Positions 56,495 to 64,000 of a DNA stretch of 64,000 bases are shown here, one piece after another. The stretch covers positions 1 through 64,000 of the forward strand of contig JAITUQ010000028.1 in NCBI GenBank assembly GCA_031286225.1. The letters run 5' to 3'. Position 1 is the first letter of the stretch; each line of letters opens with the position of its first letter. Origin of the DNA: Candidatus Methanorudis spinitermitis. Its GTDB lineage: Archaea; Methanobacteriota; Methanobacteria; Methanobacteriales; Methanobacteriaceae. The notes beneath the pieces are model-generated. The model was not told where the DNA came from and ran no database searches. It saw only the letters and a list, made by a program, of their open reading frames with translations. The position numbers and the translations under genes were made by a program.

Positions 56495-57163
56495 ATGCTA
56501 AAAAGAATTAATCTCACTGGTAATCCTAATTTAGGAGTTTATATATCTGTAACAGATGAAATAGCCATTGTTCCTTTGAATCTTCCTGTGATAATGGAAA
56601 ATTCTATTAAAGAAGCTTTAGAAGTTGAAGTTATTAGAAGCTCAATATCTGGGAGTAATTTAGCTGGAGCATTATCTGCTGGAAATTCAAAAGGAGTTAT
56701 AGTGTCTCCATATACATTTGACAAAGAAATCGAAAATCTAAAATCAAATGGAATAAATGTAGCTAAAATTCCAGACAAATATACTGCAATAGGAAACATC
56801 ATGGCTTTAAATGATAATGGCGCAATAGTTACTCCTCTTTTATCTGATGCTTCTGTTGAAACCATTGAAGAGGTATTAGAACTTAAAGTTAAAAGATTTT
56901 CAATTGCTAACTCTAATATAATTGGATCACTAGCTACTGTTACAAATAAAGGTGCTTTATTACATCCAAAAACTACAAATGAAGAGATTGAATTTGTTGA
57001 AAAAGTTTTTAAAGTCCCTGCTGATATAGGAACTGTTGGACGAGGTATTCCTCTTGTTGGAGCATGCTCAATAGCTAATTCTTCTGGAGTAATTGTTGCT
57101 GAAGATACTACTGGACCTGAAATGGCTAGAATTGAAGAATCATTAGGTTTTCTTGAAAATTAA
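56495..57163 (+). CDS. eif6: Translation initiation factor 6 (aIF6)
   Basis: The 222-aa protein has the five-fold repeated alpha/beta units of the pentein fold; repeated forms of 'NSKGVIVSPYT', 'NDNGAIVTPLL', 'NKGALLHPKT' and 'NSSGVIVAEDT' are visible. aIF6 binds the large subunit and blocks premature 30S joining. GGAAGAA precedes ATG 56495. It lies between L31e and LX, the usual order in methanogens. Confidence 0.97.
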   Translation: MLKRINLTGNPNLGVYISVTDEIAIVPLNLPVIMENSIKEALEVEVIRSSISGSNLAGALSAGNSKGVIVSPYTFDKEIENLKSNGINVAKIPDKYTAIGNIMALNDNGAIVTPLLSDASVETIEEVLELKVKRFSIANSNIIGSLATVTNKGALLHPKTTNEEIEFVEKVFKVPADIGTVGRGIPLVGACSIANSSGVIVAEDTTGPEMARIEESLGFLEN

Positions 57164-57296
57164 ATTGCTTTTTAAATATTTGCGTTTAATTAATTTCAAA
57201 TTATTTAAACTTTAAAATTGCAATTATATGATAATTTTTCACTTTTAAAACTTTTACTATGTTATAATTTATATAAACCTTATTTTGAGGGATGTT

Positions 57297-57521
57297 ATGA
57301 AAACAAAGATATACAGAATTCATGGTAAATTTGTAATGGGGGATACCTCCCAAGTATTTACCAAAGAACTTAAGGCAATGAATGAAAAAGATATTCATGA
57401 AAAAATTTATTCAGAATTTGGAAGTAAACATAGAATCAATAGAAACCAAATTAAATTAGATAAAATTGAAGAAATCAGTTTAGATGAAGTAACTGATCCT
57501 TTAATAAAGTCAATATCATAA
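57297..57521 (+). CDS. rplX: Ribosomal protein LX (eL20/L18a type)
   Basis: The 74-aa protein starts MKTKIYRIHGKFVMGDTSQVFTKELKAMNEKD, matching archaeal LX (L18Ae). ATG 57297 is chosen because GAGG lies nine bases before it; the longer frame from TTG 57285 contains this ribosome site. Confidence 0.92.
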   Translation: MKTKIYRIHGKFVMGDTSQVFTKELKAMNEKDIHEKIYSEFGSKHRINRNQIKLDKIEEISLDEVTDPLIKSIS

Positions 57522-57536
57522 TTAATAGGTGTAATA

Positions 57537-57974
57537 ATGGAAGACCAGCAAAAATTAGAAGAACTAATAAATCAACTTAATATATATAAAAATCAATCTG
57601 ATATATTACAACAACAAGTTGAAGCTATTCAAGGATCAATAGCTGAAATCGAAATTTTAGAATCAACATTAGAAGATGTTAAAAGTAAAGACTTTTTGGA
57701 AACTTTAGTACCTGTTGGTGCTGGTTCTTTCATGAATGCTGAAATAAAAAAAACTGATGAAATTATTATGAGTGTTGGTGCTGGAGTAGCTATATCTAAA
57801 AATGTAGATGAGGCAAAAAAAACTATTGCTTCTCAAAAAGAAGAATTAAAGGAAAGTTTAACTAAGATGCTGGATAATTTACAAAAGATTAGTCAAATTG
57901 TTTCTCAGCTATCTCCTCAAGCTGAAGCTTTAATGGCTAAAGTTCAAGGTGCAGGGCAGATACCCGTCCAATGA
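57537..57974 (+). CDS. pfdA: Prefoldin subunit alpha
   Basis: The 145-aa protein has N- and C-terminal coiled coils (about residues 3-50 and 95-140) around a central beta hairpin ('ETLVPVGAGSFMNAEIKKTDEIIMSVGAGVAI'), as in prefoldin alpha. Two alpha and four beta subunits form the jellyfish chaperone that passes unfolded proteins to the thermosome. It begins 15 bp after LX. Confidence 0.95.
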   Translation: MEDQQKLEELINQLNIYKNQSDILQQQVEAIQGSIAEIEILESTLEDVKSKDFLETLVPVGAGSFMNAEIKKTDEIIMSVGAGVAISKNVDEAKKTIASQKEELKESLTKMLDNLQKISQIVSQLSPQAEALMAKVQGAGQIPVQ

Positions 57975-58271
57975 TTGATATCTCCTAATAATAATGGATT
58001 TTTATAAGCCATTGTTCACTTTCTGATTATACCTACTATCTTTTTACTTTTTCTGATTTTTATAAATTGTATTTTTTGATTTTTATTTTCATTTTCTTAT
58101 TTTTTTTGATAAATTTATTAATCGTTTTTTTTTTAAATATAAATTTAATAAGTTTTAAGATAATATAAAATAATGTTTTAATATAAATGTTTATTTGAAA
58201 ATTTTATTTAGATACAAAATTTTAGTTTAATAATAGTCACGAATAAATGAGCAATAAAGGAAGGTAATAGT

Positions 58272-59636
58272 TTGTTTGATTCTTTAAAGAAGAAATTTTC
58301 AGCTACTGCTGGAAAATTAACTAATAAAGTTTCTAAAGAAGCTGAAAACGAAAATAATATTAAAGTTATTGAAGATGATATTGAAATTCAAAAAAAATCT
58401 ACTGAACATGCTATTGATGAGAAAAAAGATAAAAAAATCAAAGAAACTAAAGATACAATAGAAGATAAACAGATTAAAGAAACTAAAAATGAAAAATTTT
58501 TAGATTCTAACGAAGATAAAATAACTAATGGGTCTGAAATCAATGAAAAAACTGAGATTAAAAAGGGGGGTGATGAAAAAGACGAAAAATATAAAGAGGG
58601 TAAGCTAAGGGATAAAATAAGATTATCTTCATTTAAAAGTTCTAAAGATGATTCTGATAAAAATTTATTATCTAAAGAAGATTTAAAAATAGTTGCTGAT
58701 GAAATAATGGAAGATATAGAAGAAACTGACATAGAAGAAAAAGATCTAAAGAAGAAAAAATCAGGAGTTTTTTCTTTTATTCGTGAAAAAACTATTTCTG
58801 AAAATGATGTTGAGGATATTCTTTGGGAATTAGAACTTTCTCTTTTAGAAAGTGATGTAGCTATTGATGTAGCTAATGTTGTAGTGGAATCTGTTAAGAA
58901 GGATCTTGTAGGGAAAAAAATTAAAAGAAGTCAGGACATTGAAAATTATACTTATGAGGCTTTACAAAATGCTGTTTCCAAGATAATTGATATTGAAGGA
59001 GAAAGCATGACTAAAATGATTGAGAAAAAGAAATTAAAAGGGGAACCACTTGTTGTAATGTTTATTGGTATTAATGGAACTGGAAAAACAACAACAATAG
59101 CTAAGTTAGCTAATTTTTACATGAAAAAAGGTTATACTCCTGTAGTGGCTGCTTCTGACACATTTAGGGCAGGAGCTATTGAACAAATAACTCATCACAC
59201 AGACAATCTTGATATTAAGATTATTAAACATCATAAAGGGTCAGATCCTGCTGCAGTTGCATTTGATGCTGTAGAACATGCAAAAGCTAAAAATAAGGAG
59301 CTTGTTTTGATAGATACTGCAGGAAGAATGCAGACAAACACTAATCTAATGGATGAAATGAAAAAAATTAAAAGAGTAGCTAAACCAGATCTTGTTGTTT
59401 TTGTAGGTGATGCTTTAACAGGTAATGATGCAGTTGAACAAGCTACTAAATTCAATGATACAATTGATGTTGATGGTGTTATATTAACTAAAGCTGATGC
59501 TGACTCAAAAGGTGGAGCTTCACTTTCAATTGGTCATGTTATAGGTAAACCAATCATGTTTTTAGGAATAGGTCAAGAATACGATGATATAAAAGAATAT
59601 GATTCTGAATGGATGCTAAACCAGATTTTCAGCTAA
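58272..59636 (+). CDS. ftsY: Signal recognition particle receptor FtsY
   Basis: The first 160 residues are highly charged and low-complexity (Lys/Glu/Asp), the A domain typical of FtsY. The N domain follows (about 170-240, 'FSFIREKTISENDVEDILWELELSLLESDVAIDVA'). The GTPase G domain has GINGTGKTTTIAKLA, 'AASDTFRAGAIEQ', DTAGRMQTN, and ends 'GIGQEYDDIKEYD'. It receives SRP-ribosome complexes at the membrane. The TTG start at 58272 has GGAAGG seven bases upstream. Confidence 0.95.
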   Translation: MFDSLKKKFSATAGKLTNKVSKEAENENNIKVIEDDIEIQKKSTEHAIDEKKDKKIKETKDTIEDKQIKETKNEKFLDSNEDKITNGSEINEKTEIKKGGDEKDEKYKEGKLRDKIRLSSFKSSKDDSDKNLLSKEDLKIVADEIMEDIEETDIEEKDLKKKKSGVFSFIREKTISENDVEDILWELELSLLESDVAIDVANVVVESVKKDLVGKKIKRSQDIENYTYEALQNAVSKIIDIEGESMTKMIEKKKLKGEPLVVMFIGINGTGKTTTIAKLANFYMKKGYTPVVAASDTFRAGAIEQITHHTDNLDIKIIKHHKGSDPAAVAFDAVEHAKAKNKELVLIDTAGRMQTNTNLMDEMKKIKRVAKPDLVVFVGDALTGNDAVEQATKFNDTIDVDGVILTKADADSKGGASLSIGHVIGKPIMFLGIGQEYDDIKEYDSEWMLNQIFS

Positions 59637-59742
59637 TTTAATGTTTAAATATATTAAAAAATCAATATTATCTATTAAAATAATTATAATTCATTATATT
59701 ATATTTCACTAAAAATAAATGTTAATAGGTTATTTACAAAGG

Positions 59743-59934
59743 TTATTCATCATTAATTTCACTTAATAATTTCCCACTCACACCAACATTTTCCCTTTCA
59801 AGTTCTTTTATTAACACAGTAACGGTATTTTTTGGTAATTCATATATTTTGGATGTAATTTCAGTTATAGATTTCACAAGTTCTCTTTTTTTCTCAATAT
59901 TTATTTTATTTGATTCAATAATGACTACAGGCAT
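59743..59934 (-). CDS. 4-oxalocrotonate tautomerase-family small protein
   Basis: The 63-residue protein begins Met-Pro (MPVVIIES), leaving the catalytic N-terminal proline, and has 'KINIEKKRELVKSITEITSKIYELPKNTVTVLIKEL', the usual helix-strand layout of tautomerase monomers. Conserved arginine Arg11 of classical 4-OT is replaced by Lys near here, so activity on dicarboxylic enols is unsure. GGAGAAATAGCT precedes the start. It stands alone between ftsY and dut, on the opposite strand. Confidence 0.85.
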   Translation of the reverse strand: MPVVIIESNKINIEKKRELVKSITEITSKIYELPKNTVTVLIKELERENVGVSGKLLSEINDE

Positions 59935-60170
59935 AGCTATTTCTCCTTTAAATTTTTAAATTTTATTAAGAAATAATATTTTTTTTAATAAAATCATGAA
60001 GAACTATTTATCTTAAAATATATATTTATTATAGGTAAAATTCATCCTAACATAAATACATATTTATGAATCAAACCAGGTTTTGGAAACATATACATAT
60101 AGATTAAGCTATTAATATTTTTTTTAGTTAGGATATATATATGATAATATTATAATATGGTGTTATTAAA

Positions 60171-60623
60171 ATGCTTGGAGAGAAAGAACTTATTAAATTA
60201 TTCCCTGATTTTGCAGAATTAATACAACCTTCTGGAATAGACTTGGCTCTTGAGGAAGTATTTATTCAAAAGTCTTCTGGATCATTAATTGATAATGAAA
60301 AAAATCTTCCTAATATTGAATCTTTAGATGGGCCAATTTACACACTTAAATCAAAGACTGCTTACTTAGCTACTATTGATAGGAAAATTAAGATTCCTAA
60401 AGGATATGCAATGTTATATAAACCAAGATCAACTCTTCTTAGATCTTTTGTTTCTGTACAAACAGCTGTTGGAGATCCAGGTTTTATTGGAACCTTAATG
60501 TTTTTGATTTATAATCATGGAGATTATGACTATAAAATCAAGAAAGGGGATCGAATAGCTCAAGGAGTTGTATTTGAAGTTAAAGGTTCTGGAGAATATA
60601 GTGGTAGCTATCAAGAAAAATAG
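60171..60623 (+). CDS. dut: dUTPase / dCTP deaminase-family nucleotidohydrolase
   Basis: The 150-aa protein contains 'QPSGIDLALEEVF', 'MLYKPRSTLLRSFVSVQTAVGDPGFIGTLMFLIYNHG', and 'IKKGDRIAQGVVFEV-x-GSGEYSGSYQ', motifs of the archaeal trimeric dUTPase/dCTP deaminase family. Its length fits the shorter archaeal dUTPase (about 150 aa) better than bifunctional deaminases (about 190-200 aa). It removes dUTP and supplies dUMP. The stop TAG is part of TAGCTA. Confidence 0.9.
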   Translation: MLGEKELIKLFPDFAELIQPSGIDLALEEVFIQKSSGSLIDNEKNLPNIESLDGPIYTLKSKTAYLATIDRKIKIPKGYAMLYKPRSTLLRSFVSVQTAVGDPGFIGTLMFLIYNHGDYDYKIKKGDRIAQGVVFEVKGSGEYSGSYQEK

Positions 60624-60937
60624 CTAATTTTTTAATTTATTTTAATTTTTTAATTCTTTTTTTATCCTATTTCAATAAATTTAACTAATTAATTTTTATT
60701 TTTTAATTATATTAAATAATTTTTACTAAAATCAATTGATTTTAAATAATTTTTTATAGCAAATCTTTAATATTGTTTTATTTTACAAGTTATTTAATAT
60801 CAATGTTAACAATGAATATAATTATAAGTTATAACTTATACTAAATCTATTAAATTATTTATTTTAGATTAACCATATTTATTAAATAATTGATTTTTTA
60901 AATTGTAGATTTTTAAATTGTATATCTAATTGATAAT
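60624..60937. other. Non-coding gap
   Basis: 314 bp of A/T-rich sequence between dut and the TPP enzyme. GTTATAACTTATAC lies near 60828-60842, reminiscent of the palindromic motif near 12450 but not identical. No ORF. Confidence 0.4.
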
Positions 60938-62581
60938 ATGAACACTTCTAAAGCTATAATAAAATTACTTGAAGATGAAGGAGTCAAACATATTTTTGGT
61001 CATCCTGGAGAACAAATTCTTCCATTATATCAATCTTTGAATAATTCTAAGATTAAACACATTTTAACCCGTCATGAACAAGGAGCAGTTCATGCTTCAG
61101 ATGCTTATGCAAGAGTATCTGGGAGATTTGGAGTATGTATAGCTACTGCAGGGCCAGGGGCATTAAATCTTGTCATGGGAGTAGCTACTGCCTATAAAGA
61201 TTCAATCCCTATGCTTGTGATTACAGGAGATAATCCGAAAAATTTAAAAGAAAAAAATAGTTTTCAGAGTATTGATATAGTATCTATTTTCAAACCAATT
61301 GTAATAAAAAGTTTCAACCCATATAATGGAAAATTAGCTATTGCAAATATTAAAGAAGCTTTGGATATTTTAGAAAAAAAACCTCATGGACCAGTTCATA
61401 TAAATCTTTCAAAAGATGTTTTATTAGATGAAAACCTTGGAAAGGTCATAAGTAGAGAATTTACATTTTCTCATAATTATAGTTATGATAATTTAGATGA
61501 AGCTATTGGACTCTTAAAAAAATCTGAAAGACCTCTTATAGTAGTTGGTGCTGGAATTAGGTGGGGTAGAGCTACTCAGGAATTTGAAAACTTTATAAAT
61601 GTAAATAAAATACCAATAACCACTACTTATCACAGTAACGGAATTATTAGTGAAAAAAATCAATTAAATTTAGGAATGATTGGTATTCGTGGCACAACAT
61701 TAGCTAATTATGCTTTAAATCACAGTGATTTAATTTTAATTTTAGGCTCAAAACTTTCAGATCGAACAATAGATTTTAAAAAATCTCATTATAATGATTC
61801 TTTTTTAAAAAATTATAAAAGTAGTAAAACTAAAATAATTCATATAAATATTGATAAATCATCTTTTAAAGGAGATATAAGGATTGAAGGCGATGTAAAA
61901 TTTGTTTTAAGTAAATTAAATCATTTAAATAAAATAACAAGCTCTAATAGTAAAGATTGGTTAGATGAAATATATAAAAATGATAAAAAAATAGATATTG
62001 ATGGGATGAATTCTAATCAAATAGCTTTGAAGCCTCAAATAGCTATTGATGAAATTTTAAAATCTTCAAAGGGTTTACATGTTGTTAATGATGCTGGAAG
62101 TCACACAACTTGGGTCAACTTACTTATAAAATCAGATATTCCAGGAAAACTCGTTTTTTCTGGAGGAATGGCTCCAATGGGTTATGGACTACCTGCTTCT
62201 TGTGGTGTATCTATAGCTAAAAATGGTGAAAATGTGATTCTTATTAATGGAGATGGTGGATTTCAGATGAATATTCAGGAATTAGCTACTGTAAAGGTAA
62301 ATAATTTACCAATTTTGATTTTTGTTTTAAATAACTATCAGTTAGGAGTTATTCGTCAATGGGAAAAGTTACTTTCAGATGATTTAAGATATGAGGTCGA
62401 TTTAGAAAATCCTGATTTTGTAACTATAGCTAATGCCTATGGAATTGACGGAGAAAAAGTTAAAACAAAAAATGATTTGAAATTAGCTATTGATAAAGGA
62501 TTAAAATTGAAAAAACCATATTTGGTTGAGGTTATTGTTGATGAAGAAGACATTCCACTTCCAGAATCACTAAATAAATAA
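60938..62581 (+). CDS. ilvB: Acetolactate synthase large subunit-like TPP enzyme
   Basis: The 547-aa protein has the three TPP-enzyme domains. The catalytic Glu is in RHEQGAVHASDAYAR near residue 47, a central nucleotide-like domain runs from about 190, and the TPP-Mg site is NGDGGFQMNIQELATV ending in FVLNN. It condenses pyruvate in branched-chain amino-acid synthesis if it is IlvB, but no ilvN or ilvC lies next to it, and archaea often have paralogues of other use. Assignment to the ALS family is firm; substrate is inferred. Confidence 0.85.
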   Translation: MNTSKAIIKLLEDEGVKHIFGHPGEQILPLYQSLNNSKIKHILTRHEQGAVHASDAYARVSGRFGVCIATAGPGALNLVMGVATAYKDSIPMLVITGDNPKNLKEKNSFQSIDIVSIFKPIVIKSFNPYNGKLAIANIKEALDILEKKPHGPVHINLSKDVLLDENLGKVISREFTFSHNYSYDNLDEAIGLLKKSERPLIVVGAGIRWGRATQEFENFINVNKIPITTTYHSNGIISEKNQLNLGMIGIRGTTLANYALNHSDLILILGSKLSDRTIDFKKSHYNDSFLKNYKSSKTKIIHINIDKSSFKGDIRIEGDVKFVLSKLNHLNKITSSNSKDWLDEIYKNDKKIDIDGMNSNQIALKPQIAIDEILKSSKGLHVVNDAGSHTTWVNLLIKSDIPGKLVFSGGMAPMGYGLPASCGVSIAKNGENVILINGDGGFQMNIQELATVKVNNLPILIFVLNNYQLGVIRQWEKLLSDDLRYEVDLENPDFVTIANAYGIDGEKVKTKNDLKLAIDKGLKLKKPYLVEVIVDEEDIPLPESLNK

Positions 62582-62649
62582 TATTTGATTATGTGGAGTA
62601 TAAATTTTAAATTTAAATAAGATTTATTAAAACTTAAAAATAGTTCAAA

Positions 62650-63276
62650 TTATATTGGATTGTTTATTGAGTTCATGATTTTTTCAAATGATATGGGATC
62701 TACAATGTATACTTTTTCAAATGGATGTTTAGCTAATCTTTTAACACTAATAAGATCTCTATTTAAATCTTTGTGTAAATTTGATTTGGTGTTATTAGAA
62801 ATATCTTTATAAACAACAAAATAGTGTTTTTCAGCTTTTAATAATAATGAGTTTATCAGATTTTTATCTTTCTTGGAATAATTATCTATTAAATGTGGAA
62901 AAACACAGCTTAATGTTTCTAAAGGTTTAAGTTTTAGTTTCACTTTTAGCTCTTCAATTGCTTTGGCATATGTTTTTTCATTGCTTAAATTTACATGTTT
63001 GAATTCTATGAAAATTAGTTTTAATTGTTCACCTGATTTTATATAATGCAATCCATCTACACTACTGTGTTTTGCTACATTATTGTATTTTTTCTTCAAT
63101 TGTTCATAAACATCTTCAGATAAACTGTCCATAGATAAAATTTTATCTTTTTCATTTTCACTAACATATTTATAAGGTTTATCTCTGGATCTTGAAACTT
63201 CTTTAATAGTCTTTAAGAATTTTTCATCACTTGAAAGTAAATCTAACATTTCTTCAAGAGGATTAATTCTGACCAT
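62650..63276 (-). CDS. Unknown protein with a possible PD-(D/E)xK nuclease-like motif
   Basis: No family is recognised in this 208-aa protein. Around residues 72-95 the sequence SSVDGLHYI ... LIFIEFKHV gives an Asp (74) and an E-x-K (91-93) on a predicted strand, as in PD-(D/E)xK nuclease folds. The C-terminal part has 'KHYFVVYKDIS' and ends 'VYIVDPISFEKIM', also compatible with that fold. It has no obvious partner. GGTGGTCTC precedes the ATG, within a weak site. Confidence 0.6.
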   Translation of the reverse strand: MVRINPLEEMLDLLSSDEKFLKTIKEVSRSRDKPYKYVSENEKDKILSMDSLSEDVYEQLKKKYNNVAKHSSVDGLHYIKSGEQLKLIFIEFKHVNLSNEKTYAKAIEELKVKLKLKPLETLSCVFPHLIDNYSKKDKNLINSLLLKAEKHYFVVYKDISNNTKSNLHKDLNRDLISVKRLAKHPFEKVYIVDPISFEKIMNSINNPI

Positions 63277-63836
63277 GAGACCACCATTACTTTAAAAACT
63301 ATTTTATAATATTTTCTTTGAACTTCAGCAAATCTAGTGTATTAAAGATTCATATATTAATTTGAGATTCATATATAATAAGATATTAATTCCTATTAAT
63401 TACTAATTAATTATAGTGGGATGCAAAAATTCATATTAAAAATTAAATGAATTTCTAAAAAATAATATATAATCTAAAACTATCTTAAAATTACTTTTTT
63501 AAGTAATTAAGAATAAATTTTTATTATTTTCATTTTTTTAATAATTACAAGTTGAATTTTAAATGGAACATTATTGTAAACACATATTATATAATTTAAA
63601 TTATTTAAATAAAATTAACTTTTATAGAAAATATGAAAGTATTATTGCAAATATTTATAATTATTCCAATAAAAAATTCTAAAAATTATTTATAAATAAA
63701 CGAAATTTTTCAAAATAGCTCCACAAAAATTTACTTCTCCATTAAATAGAAAAATTTAAATCAGTATTGAAATAACAAATCAATATACATAGTAAATTAA
63801 TTGCATTTTAAATCTAGATATATAGGATGTATAAAA
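63277..63836. other. Non-coding divergent gap
   Basis: 560 bp between the divergent unknown gene and the last partial gene. A/T-rich; ATTCATATA(T/A)TAA-like strings repeat near 63350-63382. TATA-like strings are too many to choose a promoter. No ORF. Confidence 0.4.
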
Positions 63837-64000
63837 ATGGATAAAAAAATATTAGCAATAATCATAGTTGTTGTAGCTATCTTAGCTATAGTCACAAGTG
63901 TGCTTGTTTTAGATGTTTTCACACCTAAAGCAGACTTTGAAAATAAGTTTATGACAGGAACTCTATATGGTTTATATTATATAGAAGAGAATGCTACTAA
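63837..64000 (+). CDS. Partial gene: N-terminus of a membrane-anchored or secreted protein
   Basis: From ATG 63837 the frame is open to the window edge. It begins MDKKILAIIIVVVAILAIVT, a signal or anchor helix, and continues 'VLDVFTPKADFENKFMTGTLYGLYY'. GGATGTA precedes the start. Similar short N-terminally anchored proteins are common in Methanobrevibacter; family unknown. Confidence 0.6.
   Translation, partial: MDKKILAIIIVVVAILAIVTSVLVLDVFTPKADFENKFMTGTLYGLYYIEENAT

Overview
The window is a roughly 64 kb piece of a very AT-rich archaeal chromosome. Formylmethanofuran dehydrogenase, coenzyme B biosynthesis genes (aksA and an aconitase-type partner), TBP, aIF6, L39e, LX, prefoldin alpha, AglB, FEN-1 with a PIP box and an intron-containing elongator tRNA-Met all point to a hydrogenotrophic methanogen. 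Gene content, gene order and low G+C fit Methanobacteriales, most likely a Methanobrevibacter-like organism. I see no rRNA, no CRISPR array and no complete mobile element.

Region 1 (0.1-23.7 kb) is dominated by molybdenum/tungsten cofactor biology. After a damaged HEPN/MNT pair come a cysteine-free FdhD-like protein, an LRR/HEAT-like repeat protein, MobB and MoaA. The next block is a seven-gene formylmethanofuran dehydrogenase operon (order H-F-G-D-B-A-C), whose first gene encodes a helix-turn-helix/ferredoxin fusion. Two paralogous small unknown genes follow, preceded by a repeated TTATAACTAATAA-type motif, and then a divergent molybdate/tungstate ABC transporter (modA-modB-modC on the minus strand). 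A ChlI-like AAA+/ChlD-like VWA pair, glutamine synthetase, a MoeB/ThiF-type E1 enzyme and an aldo/keto reductase complete the region.

Region 2 (23.7-37.4 kb) has low coding density: a gene interrupted by a stop codon, a small secreted protein, tRNA-Met with an intron, ahcY, a metallo-carboxypeptidase-like protein, FEN-1, a tiny zinc-ribbon gene, long non-coding stretches, and a large surface adhesin-like protein with five DUF11 repeats. A short truncated copy of the adhesin 5' end lies just before it.

Region 3 (37.4-64 kb) is mostly housekeeping. It holds the aks cluster with a chorismate-lyase-like gene, a CYTH protein, TBP followed by a SerB/coiled-coil fusion, topoisomerase I, AglB and a DRG GTPase. 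An information-processing cluster follows: AK6-like kinase, RNase P Rnp4, YhbY, S19e, PDCD5-like protein, PP-loop ATPase, L39e, L31e, aIF6, LX, prefoldin alpha and FtsY. The end of the window has a tautomerase, a dUTPase, a TPP enzyme of the acetolactate synthase family, a possible nuclease-fold protein, and the start of a membrane-anchored protein cut by the window edge.

The strongest unexplained signals are: a highly iterated palindrome (TAGCTA core, AATAGCTATT decamer); a 13-nt perfect complementarity between the tRNA-Met intron and its 3' trailer; three strong hairpins in the chlD-glnA convergent gap; a GC-rich hairpin ending the truncated adhesin copy; and a palindrome at the start of the operon headed by the HTH/Fe-S protein. 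All functional statements come from reading the sequence and family knowledge; no search was run.
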